Below, piece after piece: positions 1-7,834 of a stretch of DNA of 64,000 nucleotides (position 1 is its first letter; each line of letters opens with the position of its first letter). Source of the DNA: Syntrophaceae bacterium (GTDB taxonomy: Bacteria; Desulfobacterota; Syntrophia; Syntrophales; PHBD01); contig JABLXX010000009.1 of the NCBI GenBank assembly GCA_013177825.1, positions 1 through 64,000 on the forward strand, given 5' to 3'. Made by a program: the position numbers and the translations under genes. The notes under the pieces are model-generated. The model was given only the letters and a program-made list of their open reading frames with translations, did not search any database and was not told the origin of the DNA.

Positions 1-1
1 G

Positions 2-124
2 CTCCGCCAGGTTCTCTCCGGCCCGTCCCTGAAACGCCCCCCGTCAGCGGGAAAGACGCTGGCAAAGGGCAAGAAACCCCAGGACATCATTCCCCTGGAA
101 GATGGCGATTTCAAGGATTTCTGA
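2..124 (+). CDS. C-terminal tail of a protein cut by the window edge (possibly a chemotaxis receptor)
   Basis: Only about 40 codons are visible, in the frame that begins at base 2, ending at TGA 122-124. The tail is basic and then acidic and finishes IIPLEDGDFKDF. Similar acidic-aromatic endings occur on many deltaproteobacterial methyl-accepting chemotaxis proteins, but that comparison is from memory and no domain is visible. A strong terminator follows at 182-215, which supports this being the end of a real + strand gene. Confidence 0.4.
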   Translation, partial: LRQVLSGPSLKRPPSAGKTLAKGKKPQDIIPLEDGDFKDF

Positions 125-181
125 GATAGCGTTCTTTCAGACCGCCGCATAACGGACGGCTACCGTCCAATCGTTATTCTC

Positions 182-215
182 AAAGCCTCCGGCAAAGCCG
201 GAGGCTTTGTTTTTT
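182..215 (+). terminator. Rho-independent terminator
   Basis: A perfect 12-bp stem (AAAGCCTCCGGC at 182-193, loop AAA, GCCGGAGGCTTT at 197-208) is followed by GTTTTTT. It closes the upstream + strand gene. Confidence 0.9.
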
Positions 216-376
216 GACCTCTCAAAGCGGCCGGATAACGGAGTCCACCGAAGGTGGCCATTCCGCACATATGCTCCGTTGATGCGCTGAAAAATACATC
301 CTCCATCCTTCATCCCGAAAACAGGCCCTTCCGGCCTCTTCCGGCCGCCCGTGTTTTCGTCCTTCGGAAATAACAC

Positions 377-488
377 TTGACAAAAGTTTCCTCATCTGCA
401 AAAAAGTTTCCTAAAAGGAAATGCTGCAGATCAGCAAATAGACCGATATTGCAATTCGTTACATAACATATCCCTTAGCAAGGAAACT
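377..488 (+). promoter_or_regulatory. Promoter and repeated operator-like sites upstream of the XRE-cupin gene
   Basis: TTGACA at 377-382 is a consensus -35; 17 bp on there is only an A-rich stretch, so the -10 is unclear. AAAAGTTTCCT occurs at 382-392 and again at 402-412, exactly 20 bp apart, and its inverted core AGGAAACT is at 481-488, just before the start codon. Two same-face repeats plus an inverted copy between promoter and a regulator gene suggest binding sites for the regulator itself (autoregulation). The rest of 216-501 shows no gene. Confidence 0.5.
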
Positions 489-501
489 ATTGTAGCATAA
501 G

Positions 502-1095
502 ATGAAACAAAATCCCGCCATTATCGAATCGGAAATCGGCAAGCGGATCCGGTCCATCCGAAAGGAAAGAGGCATTACGCTCGAACAGCTGGCGCAGCAG
601 GTCGGATTCACAAAAGGGTATCTTTCAAAGGTCGAAAAATCGGGGAAATCCCCGCCGGTTTCCACCTTGGGCATGATCGCCCGGACCCTCGGCGTAACCA
701 TCTCCGCCCTTCTGGGCGAGGAGAACAACTCCACCCCCATCTCCATTGTTCGCAGGGAGGAAAGGCCTATAATCGCACGAGGCGGAACCGCTTTCGGGTA
801 CTCGTATGAAGCCGTGGCGCACAAATTTCCGAACAAGATCATGGAGCCCTTCGTGCTCACGCTTCCGGTCAATCCGAAGAAAAAAACGATGTACCGTCAT
901 GAAGGACACGAGATCCTTTTTGTCCTGGAGGGAACGATGAGGTTCTTCCACGGCGGGGAGGTGTTCATCGTCGAAGAGGGCGACTGCATCTACTTCGAGT
1001 CCAGTTATCCGCATTTCGGCGAGTCCGTGGGAGAAAAAGAGGTCAAGTGTTTCATGGTAGTCTGTAACCAATCCGACAAAGAAAGGACGCCTTAG
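502..1095 (+). CDS. XRE-family transcriptional regulator with cupin sensor domain
   Basis: This 197-aa protein has an N-terminal lambda-repressor-type helix-turn-helix (about residues 10-68, with the motif LEQLAQQVGFTKGYLSKVEK) and a C-terminal cupin_2 beta-barrel (about residues 115-190, containing RHEGHE and the PHFGES strand). Family members bind a small metabolite in the cupin barrel and control the adjacent catabolic or amine/amino-acid genes. It lies 2 bp upstream of a 3-hydroxyacyl-CoA dehydrogenase and the transporter genes, so it is most likely the local regulator of that unit. AGTTTCCT repeats upstream are candidate operators. The ligand cannot be read from the sequence. Confidence 0.9.
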   Translation: MKQNPAIIESEIGKRIRSIRKERGITLEQLAQQVGFTKGYLSKVEKSGKSPPVSTLGMIARTLGVTISALLGEENNSTPISIVRREERPIIARGGTAFGYSYEAVAHKFPNKIMEPFVLTLPVNPKKKTMYRHEGHEILFVLEGTMRFFHGGEVFIVEEGDCIYFESSYPHFGESVGEKEVKCFMVVCNQSDKERTP

Positions 1096-1097
1096 CC

Positions 1098-2057
1098 ATG
1101 GAATACCGGGATATCGATCACATCGGCGTCCTGGGAGCCGGTCTCATGGGCCACGGCATTGCCCAAGTATTCGCTTCCGCCGGCTTCCGGGTCAACATCT
1201 TCGATGCCGACACCGCCTTCCTCAAGACGGCGAAAGACAGAATCGCCAACAACTTCAAGCCGTTCATCAGCCTCAACCTTGCCGGCCCGGAGGATGTGGA
1301 AAAGTGCCTGGAACGGGTCACGCTGTCCGGTTCCATGAAGGCACTGTGCGACGGCCCCCAGGTGATCATCGAGGCCATCTCGGAGGATGCGGGCGCGAAG
1401 AAGAAGGTCTATGCGGAGATGGAAGCCCATTCCCCCACCGACACGATCTTTTCCAGCAACACCTCCGCCCTCAGCATCACCGAGATCGGCTCCGGTCTCC
1501 GGCACCGGGAGCGCTTTCTGGGCTCCCACTTCTGGAATCCCCCCCATATCATCCCCTGCGTTGAGGTCATCATGGGGGCCTTCACCGCGGCGGATGTATT
1601 CGAGACATTCTACTCTCTGATGGAGAAAGTGAACAAGGTGCCCGTCCGGGTCTTGCAGGACGTTCCCGGCTTCCTCGGAAACAGGCTCCAGCATGCCATG
1701 TGGCGGGAGGCCATCTACTTGAGGGAGAAGAACATCGCCTCCGCCGAGGATATCGACAAGGTCGTGAAATACGGGTTCGGGGTCCGCATGTCCTTTATCG
1801 GCCCCCTGGAAACGGCGGATCTGGCCGGGCTCAACCTCACGCACGACATCGAGAAGTATCTCTTCCCCTACCTGAATGCATCCACGGAACCTTCGCCGGC
1901 CCTGGAGAAGCTGGTCGTCGAAGGTTCCACGGGCGTCAGGGCGGGCAAAGGATTCTATGACTGGACGCCTGAAAAAATCCGGGAAATCATCGCCCGCCGA
2001 GATGTCGTTCTTCTCCGCATCCTGCATGAAATTGTCGCAGAGGCAAAACGCGGTTGA
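1098..2057 (+). CDS. 3-hydroxyacyl-CoA dehydrogenase family protein
   Basis: The 319-aa protein has the NAD-binding Rossmann start IGVLGAGLMGHGIA (about residues 9-22), the SSNTSALSITEI catalytic-region segment, the HFWNPPH motif with the likely catalytic His, and the C-terminal helical 3HCDH domain. The family oxidises a 3-hydroxyacyl group to 3-keto with NAD+; single-domain members of this length also include L-carnitine dehydrogenase and lambda-crystallin-like enzymes. It is 2 bp downstream of the XRE-cupin gene and 44 bp upstream of a Liv-type transporter, and a beta-keto acid cleavage enzyme lies at 7835-8755, so a 3-hydroxy acid that is imported, oxidised and cleaved is a plausible substrate. 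The exact substrate is unknown. Confidence 0.88.
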   Translation: MEYRDIDHIGVLGAGLMGHGIAQVFASAGFRVNIFDADTAFLKTAKDRIANNFKPFISLNLAGPEDVEKCLERVTLSGSMKALCDGPQVIIEAISEDAGAKKKVYAEMEAHSPTDTIFSSNTSALSITEIGSGLRHRERFLGSHFWNPPHIIPCVEVIMGAFTAADVFETFYSLMEKVNKVPVRVLQDVPGFLGNRLQHAMWREAIYLREKNIASAEDIDKVVKYGFGVRMSFIGPLETADLAGLNLTHDIEKYLFPYLNASTEPSPALEKLVVEGSTGVRAGKGFYDWTPEKIREIIARRDVVLLRILHEIVAEAKRG

Positions 2058-2101
2058 ATCCGGTCTCCTGAAACCGGACCGCCACCGAAAGGGTTACCGA
2101 C

Positions 2102-2962
2102 ATGTCTGAATTTGCCGTTTTCTTCCTGCACGGTCTCGCCTATGCCGGGCTTCTCTTCCTGGTCTCGGCGGGTCTCACCCTCGTCTTCGGGATGATGAAC
2201 GTCCTGAACTTCGCCCACGCCGCCATGTACATGCTGGGCGCCTACTTCTCCTACACCCTGCTGCAGGAAACCGGACAGTTCTGGCTTTCCCTGATGGTCT
2301 GCCCGCTCCTCCTTTTCGCCATCGGCGCCCTGATCGAACGCCTCCTGCTACGCCGGGTCCACGTTTACGGGCATGTGCACGAACTGCTTCTGACCTTCGG
2401 CCTGGCATATATCATTACGGAAGTCGTGAAATGGACCTGGGGAAACTACCCCCTGGCCGTGAACATCGGCGGTTTCCTGGGAGAAACCGTCGAGCTGTTC
2501 GGCATCACCTATCCTATTTATCGGATCTTCATCTTCGTCTGCGCCATTTTTGTGGGCGCCGTCATGGCGCTTATCCTTTACAAAACGCGTCTCGGGATCA
2601 TCCTGCGGGCGTCCGTAAATGACGGAGAGATGGTCAACGCACTGGGAATCAACGTTCCCCTCGTCTTTACGGGTGTCTTCGCCTTCGGAGCCGCCCTGTC
2701 AGGGTTTGCCGGCGTCATCGCAGGACCGCTCCTCTCGACCTACCCGGGCATGGCCGCCGAAATCCTGATCGACGCCTTCGTCGTCATCGTCGTCGGCGGA
2801 TTCGGAAGCCTCGGAGGCGCAGTCGTCGCCTCGCTCCTCATCGGGGAGCTCCAGTCCTTCGGGGTTCTGCTGTTCCCGAAGCTCTCCATAGCCTTAGTCT
2901 ATCTGCTCATGGCCGCCGTCCTGATCATCAAACCCTCCGGACTCTTCGGTGAAAAACAATGA
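2102..2962 (+). CDS. Branched-chain amino acid-type ABC transporter permease (LivH family)
   Basis: The 286-aa hydrophobic protein has about eight membrane segments and the LivH-type beginning AGLLFLVSAGLTLVFGMMNV. It is one half of the inner-membrane channel of a HAAT-family importer. It overlaps the second permease by 4 bp (ATGA), so the two are translationally coupled. The transporter class imports branched-chain amino acids, but many paralogues carry other carboxylates, amides or aromatic acids; the surrounding catabolic genes suggest a dedicated substrate rather than general leucine uptake. Confidence 0.9.
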   Translation: MSEFAVFFLHGLAYAGLLFLVSAGLTLVFGMMNVLNFAHAAMYMLGAYFSYTLLQETGQFWLSLMVCPLLLFAIGALIERLLLRRVHVYGHVHELLLTFGLAYIITEVVKWTWGNYPLAVNIGGFLGETVELFGITYPIYRIFIFVCAIFVGAVMALILYKTRLGIILRASVNDGEMVNALGINVPLVFTGVFAFGAALSGFAGVIAGPLLSTYPGMAAEILIDAFVVIVVGGFGSLGGAVVASLLIGELQSFGVLLFPKLSIALVYLLMAAVLIIKPSGLFGEKQ

Positions 2963-3954
2963 CGACACAGAAATACACATCCTATCTGTTCATCGCCGGC
3001 CTATTCCTGCTCGGAGCCGTGATGCCGATGGTGCTCAAGCAATACCACCTGAACATGCTCACGGAGATCATCCTCTTCGCCCTCTTCGCAGTCAGCTACA
3101 ACCTCCTGCTCGGCTACGCGGGGCTGCTCTCCTTCGGACACGCCATGTTCTTCGGCATGGGGGCCTTCACAGTGGCCGTCTCCCTCATCCACATTCCGGG
3201 GCTCTCCATATGGGGCGCCATCACGCTGGCCGTTGTCATGACGACGCTGGTCGGCTTCGTCACGGGGGGGCTCCTGCTGCGGCACAAGGGTTCCTACTTC
3301 GCGCTGCTCACGCTGGCGTTCAACTCCCTCTTCTATGCCGTGGCCACGAAGTGGCACAGCGTCACGGGAGGCGACGACGGCCTCAGCGTCACGCGGCCCG
3401 ATCTTGATTTCGGGTTCGCAGCGATCAGCATGGGGGATCTCACGAACTTCTACTACTTCACCCTGGTCATCGTCGGGGCGGTCATTGTCTTCTGCTGGTA
3501 TTTCACCCAGACGGCCATGGGGCAGACCGTACTGATGATGCGGGAAAACGAGGAACGGATGAAGTTCCTCGGATACAACACCAACATCAGCCGGCTCATC
3601 CTCTTCACTTTCACGGGGACCCTGGCCGGTCTGGCCGGGGCATTCTACACGCTGCACTTCCAGTTCTGTTCCCAGTCGGCCATCAGCGTCGACATGACGA
3701 CGACGGTGCTCCTGATGACCTTCGTGGGCGGGACCGGGAGATTCTGGGGGCCCATGCTGGGCGCACTCGTCTACGTCATTCTTCAGAACTACCTGAGTAA
3801 TATAACGGACCGCTGGCCCCTGTTCATGGGTTTGATCTTCGTCTTCATGGTCCTGTTCATCCCCGGCGGTCTGACGCAAATCATCCAGTCCCTCAAGAAC
3901 CTGTTTTCCGGCAAGCGCGGCACGGGCAAGCCACTGGCTGCGAAGGAAGGTTGA
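2959..3954 (+). CDS. Branched-chain amino acid-type ABC transporter permease (LivM family)
   Basis: The 331-aa partner permease carries the LivM hallmark LSFGHAMFFGMGAF (about residues 54-67), eight to ten membrane segments and the cytoplasmic coupling region MRENEERMKFLGYN. It starts inside the last codons of the LivH-type gene and ends 2 bp before the ATG of the ATPase gene, so the five transporter genes form one operon. It ends in a basic tail, as usual for the family. Confidence 0.9.
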   Translation: MTTQKYTSYLFIAGLFLLGAVMPMVLKQYHLNMLTEIILFALFAVSYNLLLGYAGLLSFGHAMFFGMGAFTVAVSLIHIPGLSIWGAITLAVVMTTLVGFVTGGLLLRHKGSYFALLTLAFNSLFYAVATKWHSVTGGDDGLSVTRPDLDFGFAAISMGDLTNFYYFTLVIVGAVIVFCWYFTQTAMGQTVLMMRENEERMKFLGYNTNISRLILFTFTGTLAGLAGAFYTLHFQFCSQSAISVDMTTTVLLMTFVGGTGRFWGPMLGALVYVILQNYLSNITDRWPLFMGLIFVFMVLFIPGGLTQIIQSLKNLFSGKRGTGKPLAAKEG

Positions 3955-3956
3955 CC

Positions 3957-4700
3957 ATGGGCGAATACCTGCACATCAAGGACATCCACAAAGACTTCTC
4001 CGGCCTGAAGGTCCTCACGGGCGTCAATTTCCAGGTGAAGGAAAAGGAAAGGCACGCCGTCATCGGCCCCAACGGGGCCGGCAAGACGACGCTGTTCAAC
4101 ATCATCAGCGGGAATTTCAAGGCCTCCTCGGGAGCGATTCTGTTCAAGGGGCGGGACATCTCCGGCAAATCCGCCCATGCCCGCAACCGCGCCGGACTGT
4201 CGCGGTCGTTCCAGATCACCAATGTCTTCCAGGAGCTTTCCGTTTTCGACAACATCCGCTCCGGCGTACGCTCCCGCCATGGCCTCCGGTACAATTTCTT
4301 CCGCAGGCCCGACCACAACCCCGAGATCAACAAGCGCACGCTGGCCATCATCGAGGAAATCGGCCTCCAGGACGTCATGGAGATGCCCGTCAGCGCCCTG
4401 TCCTACGGTCAGCAGCGAGCGCTGGAAATCGGCATCACACTCTCCACGGAACCCGAGATGATCCTCCTCGACGAGCCAACGGCGGGGATGACGCGGGAGG
4501 AGACGGGCCAGGCCATCCGCATGATCGACCACGTAACGGCGGGCCGCACGCTGATCATCATCGAGCACGACATGGATGTCGTGTTCTCGCTTGCCGACAG
4601 GATCTCGGTGCTCCACTACGGCACGATCCTTGTCACGGGAACACCCGACGAGGTCCGCAACGACCAGCGGGTGAAAGACGCCTACCTGGGGGACGGATAA
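3957..4700 (+). CDS. ABC transporter ATP-binding protein (LivG family)
   Basis: This 247-aa ATPase shows Walker A GPNGAGKTT (about residue 37), Q-loop, the degenerate signature SYGQQRALEIG, Walker B MILLDEPTAGM and the switch His in IIIEHDMD. The BCA_ABC_TP_C ending (VTGTPDEVRNDQRVKDAYLG) is typical of LivG. ATG 3957 is chosen over a TTG at 3951 because AAGGAAGG ends 6 bp before it. It energises the two permeases upstream together with the LivF-type ATPase that starts 2 bp downstream. Confidence 0.9.
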   Translation: MGEYLHIKDIHKDFSGLKVLTGVNFQVKEKERHAVIGPNGAGKTTLFNIISGNFKASSGAILFKGRDISGKSAHARNRAGLSRSFQITNVFQELSVFDNIRSGVRSRHGLRYNFFRRPDHNPEINKRTLAIIEEIGLQDVMEMPVSALSYGQQRALEIGITLSTEPEMILLDEPTAGMTREETGQAIRMIDHVTAGRTLIIIEHDMDVVFSLADRISVLHYGTILVTGTPDEVRNDQRVKDAYLGDG

Positions 4701-4702
4701 CC

Positions 4703-5410
4703 ATGCTGGAAGTAAAGGACATCCACAGCTACTACGGGAAGAGCCACATTCTTCAGGGCGTTTCCATGACCCTGAACGAAGGAGAGCTGGTCTGCCTCCT
4801 CGGGCGCAACGGGGTAGGAAAGTCGACAACGCTGAAAAGCATCATGGGCCTCGTGAAGCCCAGCGAGGGCAGCGTCCGCTTCGAGGGCCGGGAGATGATC
4901 GGCCTGCAGCCATTCGAGATCGCCCGGCACGGGGTGGGCTACGTACCCGAGGACCGGCGGATCTTCCGCAGCCTCACCGTACATGAAAACCTCCTCATGG
5001 GCGTCAAGACCGCCAAGAGCGCAGCCGGGGAAAGCGGCTGGAGCATCGAAAAGATCTACGAGAAGTTCCCGAAGCTGAAGGAGCGGCGCGACAACAAGGG
5101 GGGGCATCTCTCCGGCGGCGAGCAGCAGATGCTCACGGTGGCGCGTACCCTCATGGGCAATCCCCGACTCATTCTGGTCGACGAGCCCACAGAGGGCCTC
5201 GCCCCCCTGATCGTGACGGAGGTGCTGGAGATGATGGCGGCCGTGCGGGACTCCGGGGTGACAGTGCTCATGGTGGAGCAGAACTTCAAGGCATCCATCA
5301 AGGTAGCCGACCGCTTCTACATCATGAGCAAAGGGCACATGGTTTTCGAGGGCGATATGGAGGCCCTGATGGCGGCCGAAGACATCCGGCAGAACTACCT
5401 GGAAGTCTAG
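4703..5410 (+). CDS. ABC transporter ATP-binding protein (LivF family)
   Basis: The 235-aa second ATPase has Walker A GRNGVGKST (about residue 36), the canonical signature LSGGEQQML, Walker B LILVDEPTEGL and the switch motif VEQNF. The length and the GYVPEDRRIF segment are characteristic of LivF. It completes the heterodimeric motor of the importer and precedes the binding-protein gene by about 135 bp. Confidence 0.9.
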   Translation: MLEVKDIHSYYGKSHILQGVSMTLNEGELVCLLGRNGVGKSTTLKSIMGLVKPSEGSVRFEGREMIGLQPFEIARHGVGYVPEDRRIFRSLTVHENLLMGVKTAKSAAGESGWSIEKIYEKFPKLKERRDNKGGHLSGGEQQMLTVARTLMGNPRLILVDEPTEGLAPLIVTEVLEMMAAVRDSGVTVLMVEQNFKASIKVADRFYIMSKGHMVFEGDMEALMAAEDIRQNYLEV

Positions 5411-5546
5411 AAGACAGGAACCGCAGGACAGGTGCGGGTCTCAGGGAAGGCAAGGCGGCGCCGGAACGGAAACGCCGGCAGCCGGTAAGGAAAAGCGTAT
5501 GATCAACAGCAAGCGGCCCTCGGGTCAAAAGACAAAGGAGGCAGTT

Positions 5547-6749
5547 ATGAAGAAGTTGGGACTGGCGGTCGTGATGTCCGTCTTTGTCATGCTGGCGGCA
5601 TTTCCCGCGGCGGCGGCGGACACCATCAAAATCGCGGCAACGGAGCCGCTTTCCGGAACCTTCAAGGACATCGGTGAGCGCTACCTGGACGGGGTTGTCT
5701 ATGCCGCCAAGGTCATCAATGAGAGCGGCGGCCTGCTGGGCAAAAAGGTCGAAGTCATCCCGGTCGACTCTGAGCTGAAGCCGGACGTGGCGACCCGCAA
5801 GGCGCAGAACCTGATCCTGAAGGACGGCGTGAAGTTCTTCACCGGCGGTACGGGAAGCTCCGTAGGCGCAGCCATGGAACAGCTCGCGGAAAGACAGAAT
5901 GTCATCATGATCAGCTACGGCATGGCGGCGGCCAGCATGACAGGAGCAAAGTGCAGCAAGAACTTCTTCCGGACATGCGCCAACACGGACCAGCAATCCT
6001 TCGCCCTGGCCGCGCTGGTTGCGAAGAAAGGCTACAAAAGGGTGGCCATCATCGCCCAGGATTACTCCTTCGGGCAGGAGGCACTGGCGGCATTCAAGAA
6101 GAAGCTGGCCCAGCTGAACCCCGCAGCGAAGATCGTGGCCGAGCTCTACCATCCCGCCGGCACAAAGGATTTTGCACCTTACATAAGCCAGCTGATCGCC
6201 GCCAAGCCCGACGTCATCTTCACGCCCAACTGGGGCAACGACCTGACCCTTCTCCTGAAGCAGGGACGTCCCATGGGGATGAATCAGAAGGTGCTTTCCT
6301 ATTACATCAACGACGAGTTCACGATCCAGGCCATGGGCGACGACCGGATCATGATCGGCAACATGGGGGCCGAGGTGTACACCCTTTCCATCCCCACGAA
6401 GAAGAACAAGGAATTCGTCGCAAAATTCAGGAAGGACAAGGGCTACTATCCGACCTGGCTGCGCGGCAAGGCGTTCATGTCCACGATGTTCTGGGCCGAG
6501 GCGGTCAAAAAGGCGGGCACGACCGATGTGGCGGCTGTCATCAAGGCCTGGGAAGGCCTCACCTATGACGGCCCCGCCGGCGTCTGGACCATGAGAGCCT
6601 GCGACCACCAGGTCCAGCTGCCCTTGTGGTACACGGAAATCGTCAAGAAGACCCCCTACTTCAAGCATGCGTTCGAGGCTCCCGCGGGCATGGTCGCCGC
6701 CAAGGACGTGGAAGTGCCGTGCACGGCGACGGGCTGCAGAATGAAGTAG
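5547..6749 (+). CDS. ABC transporter substrate-binding protein (Leu/Ile/Val-binding type)
   Basis: The 400-aa protein starts with a clear Sec signal peptide (MKKLGLAVVMSVFVMLAAF, cleavage probably after AAA before DTIKIA). ATG 5547 is preferred over an in-frame ATG at 5499 because AAAGGAGG lies just before it and the signal peptide starts there. The type I periplasmic-binding fold is evident from the IKIAATEPLSGTFKDIGERY start and the ASVGAAMEQLAERQNV-like hinge region. It captures the substrate of the upstream permease/ATPase set. The ligand cannot be assigned. Confidence 0.88.
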   Translation: MKKLGLAVVMSVFVMLAAFPAAAADTIKIAATEPLSGTFKDIGERYLDGVVYAAKVINESGGLLGKKVEVIPVDSELKPDVATRKAQNLILKDGVKFFTGGTGSSVGAAMEQLAERQNVIMISYGMAAASMTGAKCSKNFFRTCANTDQQSFALAALVAKKGYKRVAIIAQDYSFGQEALAAFKKKLAQLNPAAKIVAELYHPAGTKDFAPYISQLIAAKPDVIFTPNWGNDLTLLLKQGRPMGMNQKVLSYYINDEFTIQAMGDDRIMIGNMGAEVYTLSIPTKKNKEFVAKFRKDKGYYPTWLRGKAFMSTMFWAEAVKKAGTTDVAAVIKAWEGLTYDGPAGVWTMRACDHQVQLPLWYTEIVKKTPYFKHAFEAPAGMVAAKDVEVPCTATGCRMK

Positions 6750-6767
6750 CAGCCGGTCACAACCAGT

Positions 6768-6829
6768 CTGTTTCATGAAACAGATCGGGACGTCCCGGGA
6801 GAATTTCGTCATTATCGGGACGTCCCGAT
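6768..6829. promoter_or_regulatory. Cluster of three palindromes upstream of the SDR-BKACE genes
   Basis: The gap holds a perfect 16-bp palindrome CTGTTTCATGAAACAG (6768-6783), then CGGGACGTCCCG (6786-6797) and ATCGGGACGTCCCGAT (6814-6829). The last two share the same 12-bp core with centres exactly 30 bp apart, about three helical turns. There is no T-run, so these are not terminators. They look like tandem operator sites for a dimeric repressor controlling the genes at 6849 and 7835, or a small repeat element. Confidence 0.5.
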
Positions 6830-6848
6830 CCTTATTGGAGGCGGTCTT

Positions 6849-7811
6849 ATGGCAGTCATGATCACGGGCGGTACCGGTTTTATCGGTTCCCACCTTGCAG
6901 AGATGCTCATCGGAGCCGGCGAGAAGCCCGTCCTTTTCGACATCGCACCCGTCCGGGGCCCTCTGCGTGAACTGGAGGGGTGCTACATCTTCGAGCGGGG
7001 CAGCCTTTGCCATCTATCCGTCCTGATGGACGCCATCGAGCGGAACGGGATCGACCGGATCTTCCACCTCGGAGGGATGCTGTCCCTTCCCGCGGAGGAC
7101 AATCCCCAGGCGGCGTTTGACGCCAACGTCATCGGAACCTGGAACGTCCTGGAGGCGGCCAGGGTCCATGAGATCCCGCAGGTGATCTATGGCAGCACGA
7201 TCGCCACCTACAGCCGGGACATCCCCGGCGACACAATCGACGACCGCACCATCCAGCGCCCGTCCAGCCTATACGGAATCACGAAGACCTTCGGCGAAAA
7301 CCTTGGCCTGTATTATCACCGACGCTACGGCATGGATTTCCGGGGCGTCCGGCTGCCGTCGGTCGTGGGGCCAGGCGCCAAGACGGCCCACATGTCCATC
7401 TACAACGCCTGGGCCATCGAATATCCTCTCCGGGGCCTGTCCTACAAGCTTTCCTGTTCCCCGGAAACCCGGTGTCCCGTTCTGTACTACAAGGACGCGG
7501 CAGAGGCCGTCCTGTCACTGTCCAGAGCGGAGGCCGCAGCGATCGAGACCAGGGTCTACAACATCGCCGGGATTACCCCGCCCTTTTCGGCGGCGGAGCT
7601 CGTGGCAATGGTCGAACGAAGAATATCCGGTGCCCGTCTCTCCTTTGTCCCGGATCCCGTCGTCGTGAGACTGCTCCGGGAGATCGGAGCGCTGAAAATC
7701 CGCGACGATGCGGCCGCCAGGGAGTGGGGATGGCGGCTCTCCTACCCGCTGGAGGCGATGGTGGAGGACTTCATCGCGGAATTCGAACAACACAGGTCGT
7801 ATTACGAGTAA
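6849..7811 (+). CDS. Extended SDR, NAD-dependent epimerase/dehydratase (threonine dehydrogenase-like)
   Basis: The 320-aa protein opens with the NAD-binding GGTGFIGSHL motif (about residues 7-16) and has the SDR catalytic pair in SSLYGITKTFGE (Tyr and Lys, around residue 141). The overall layout, with the STIATYS segment before it and a short C-terminal substrate domain, resembles SDR-type L-threonine 3-dehydrogenases and UDP-sugar epimerases. It lies 23 bp upstream of a beta-keto acid cleavage enzyme. Together this favours oxidation of a hydroxy (amino) acid rather than sugar metabolism, but that is inference. Confidence 0.8.
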   Translation: MAVMITGGTGFIGSHLAEMLIGAGEKPVLFDIAPVRGPLRELEGCYIFERGSLCHLSVLMDAIERNGIDRIFHLGGMLSLPAEDNPQAAFDANVIGTWNVLEAARVHEIPQVIYGSTIATYSRDIPGDTIDDRTIQRPSSLYGITKTFGENLGLYYHRRYGMDFRGVRLPSVVGPGAKTAHMSIYNAWAIEYPLRGLSYKLSCSPETRCPVLYYKDAAEAVLSLSRAEAAAIETRVYNIAGITPPFSAAELVAMVERRISGARLSFVPDPVVVRLLREIGALKIRDDAAAREWGWRLSYPLEAMVEDFIAEFEQHRSYYE

Positions 7812-7834
7812 CATTTGTAAGGAGAGAACAATCC

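Noticed and set aside
3789-5338. Long antisense frames opposite the two ABC ATPases
   Set aside because: Low-complexity, His/Asp/Val-rich translations typical of antisense frames of G+C-rich genes.
5322-7013. Long open frame on the - strand across the binding-protein gene
   Set aside because: Antisense shadow of G+C-rich coding sequence; it has no recognisable domain, while the + strand genes there are clear.
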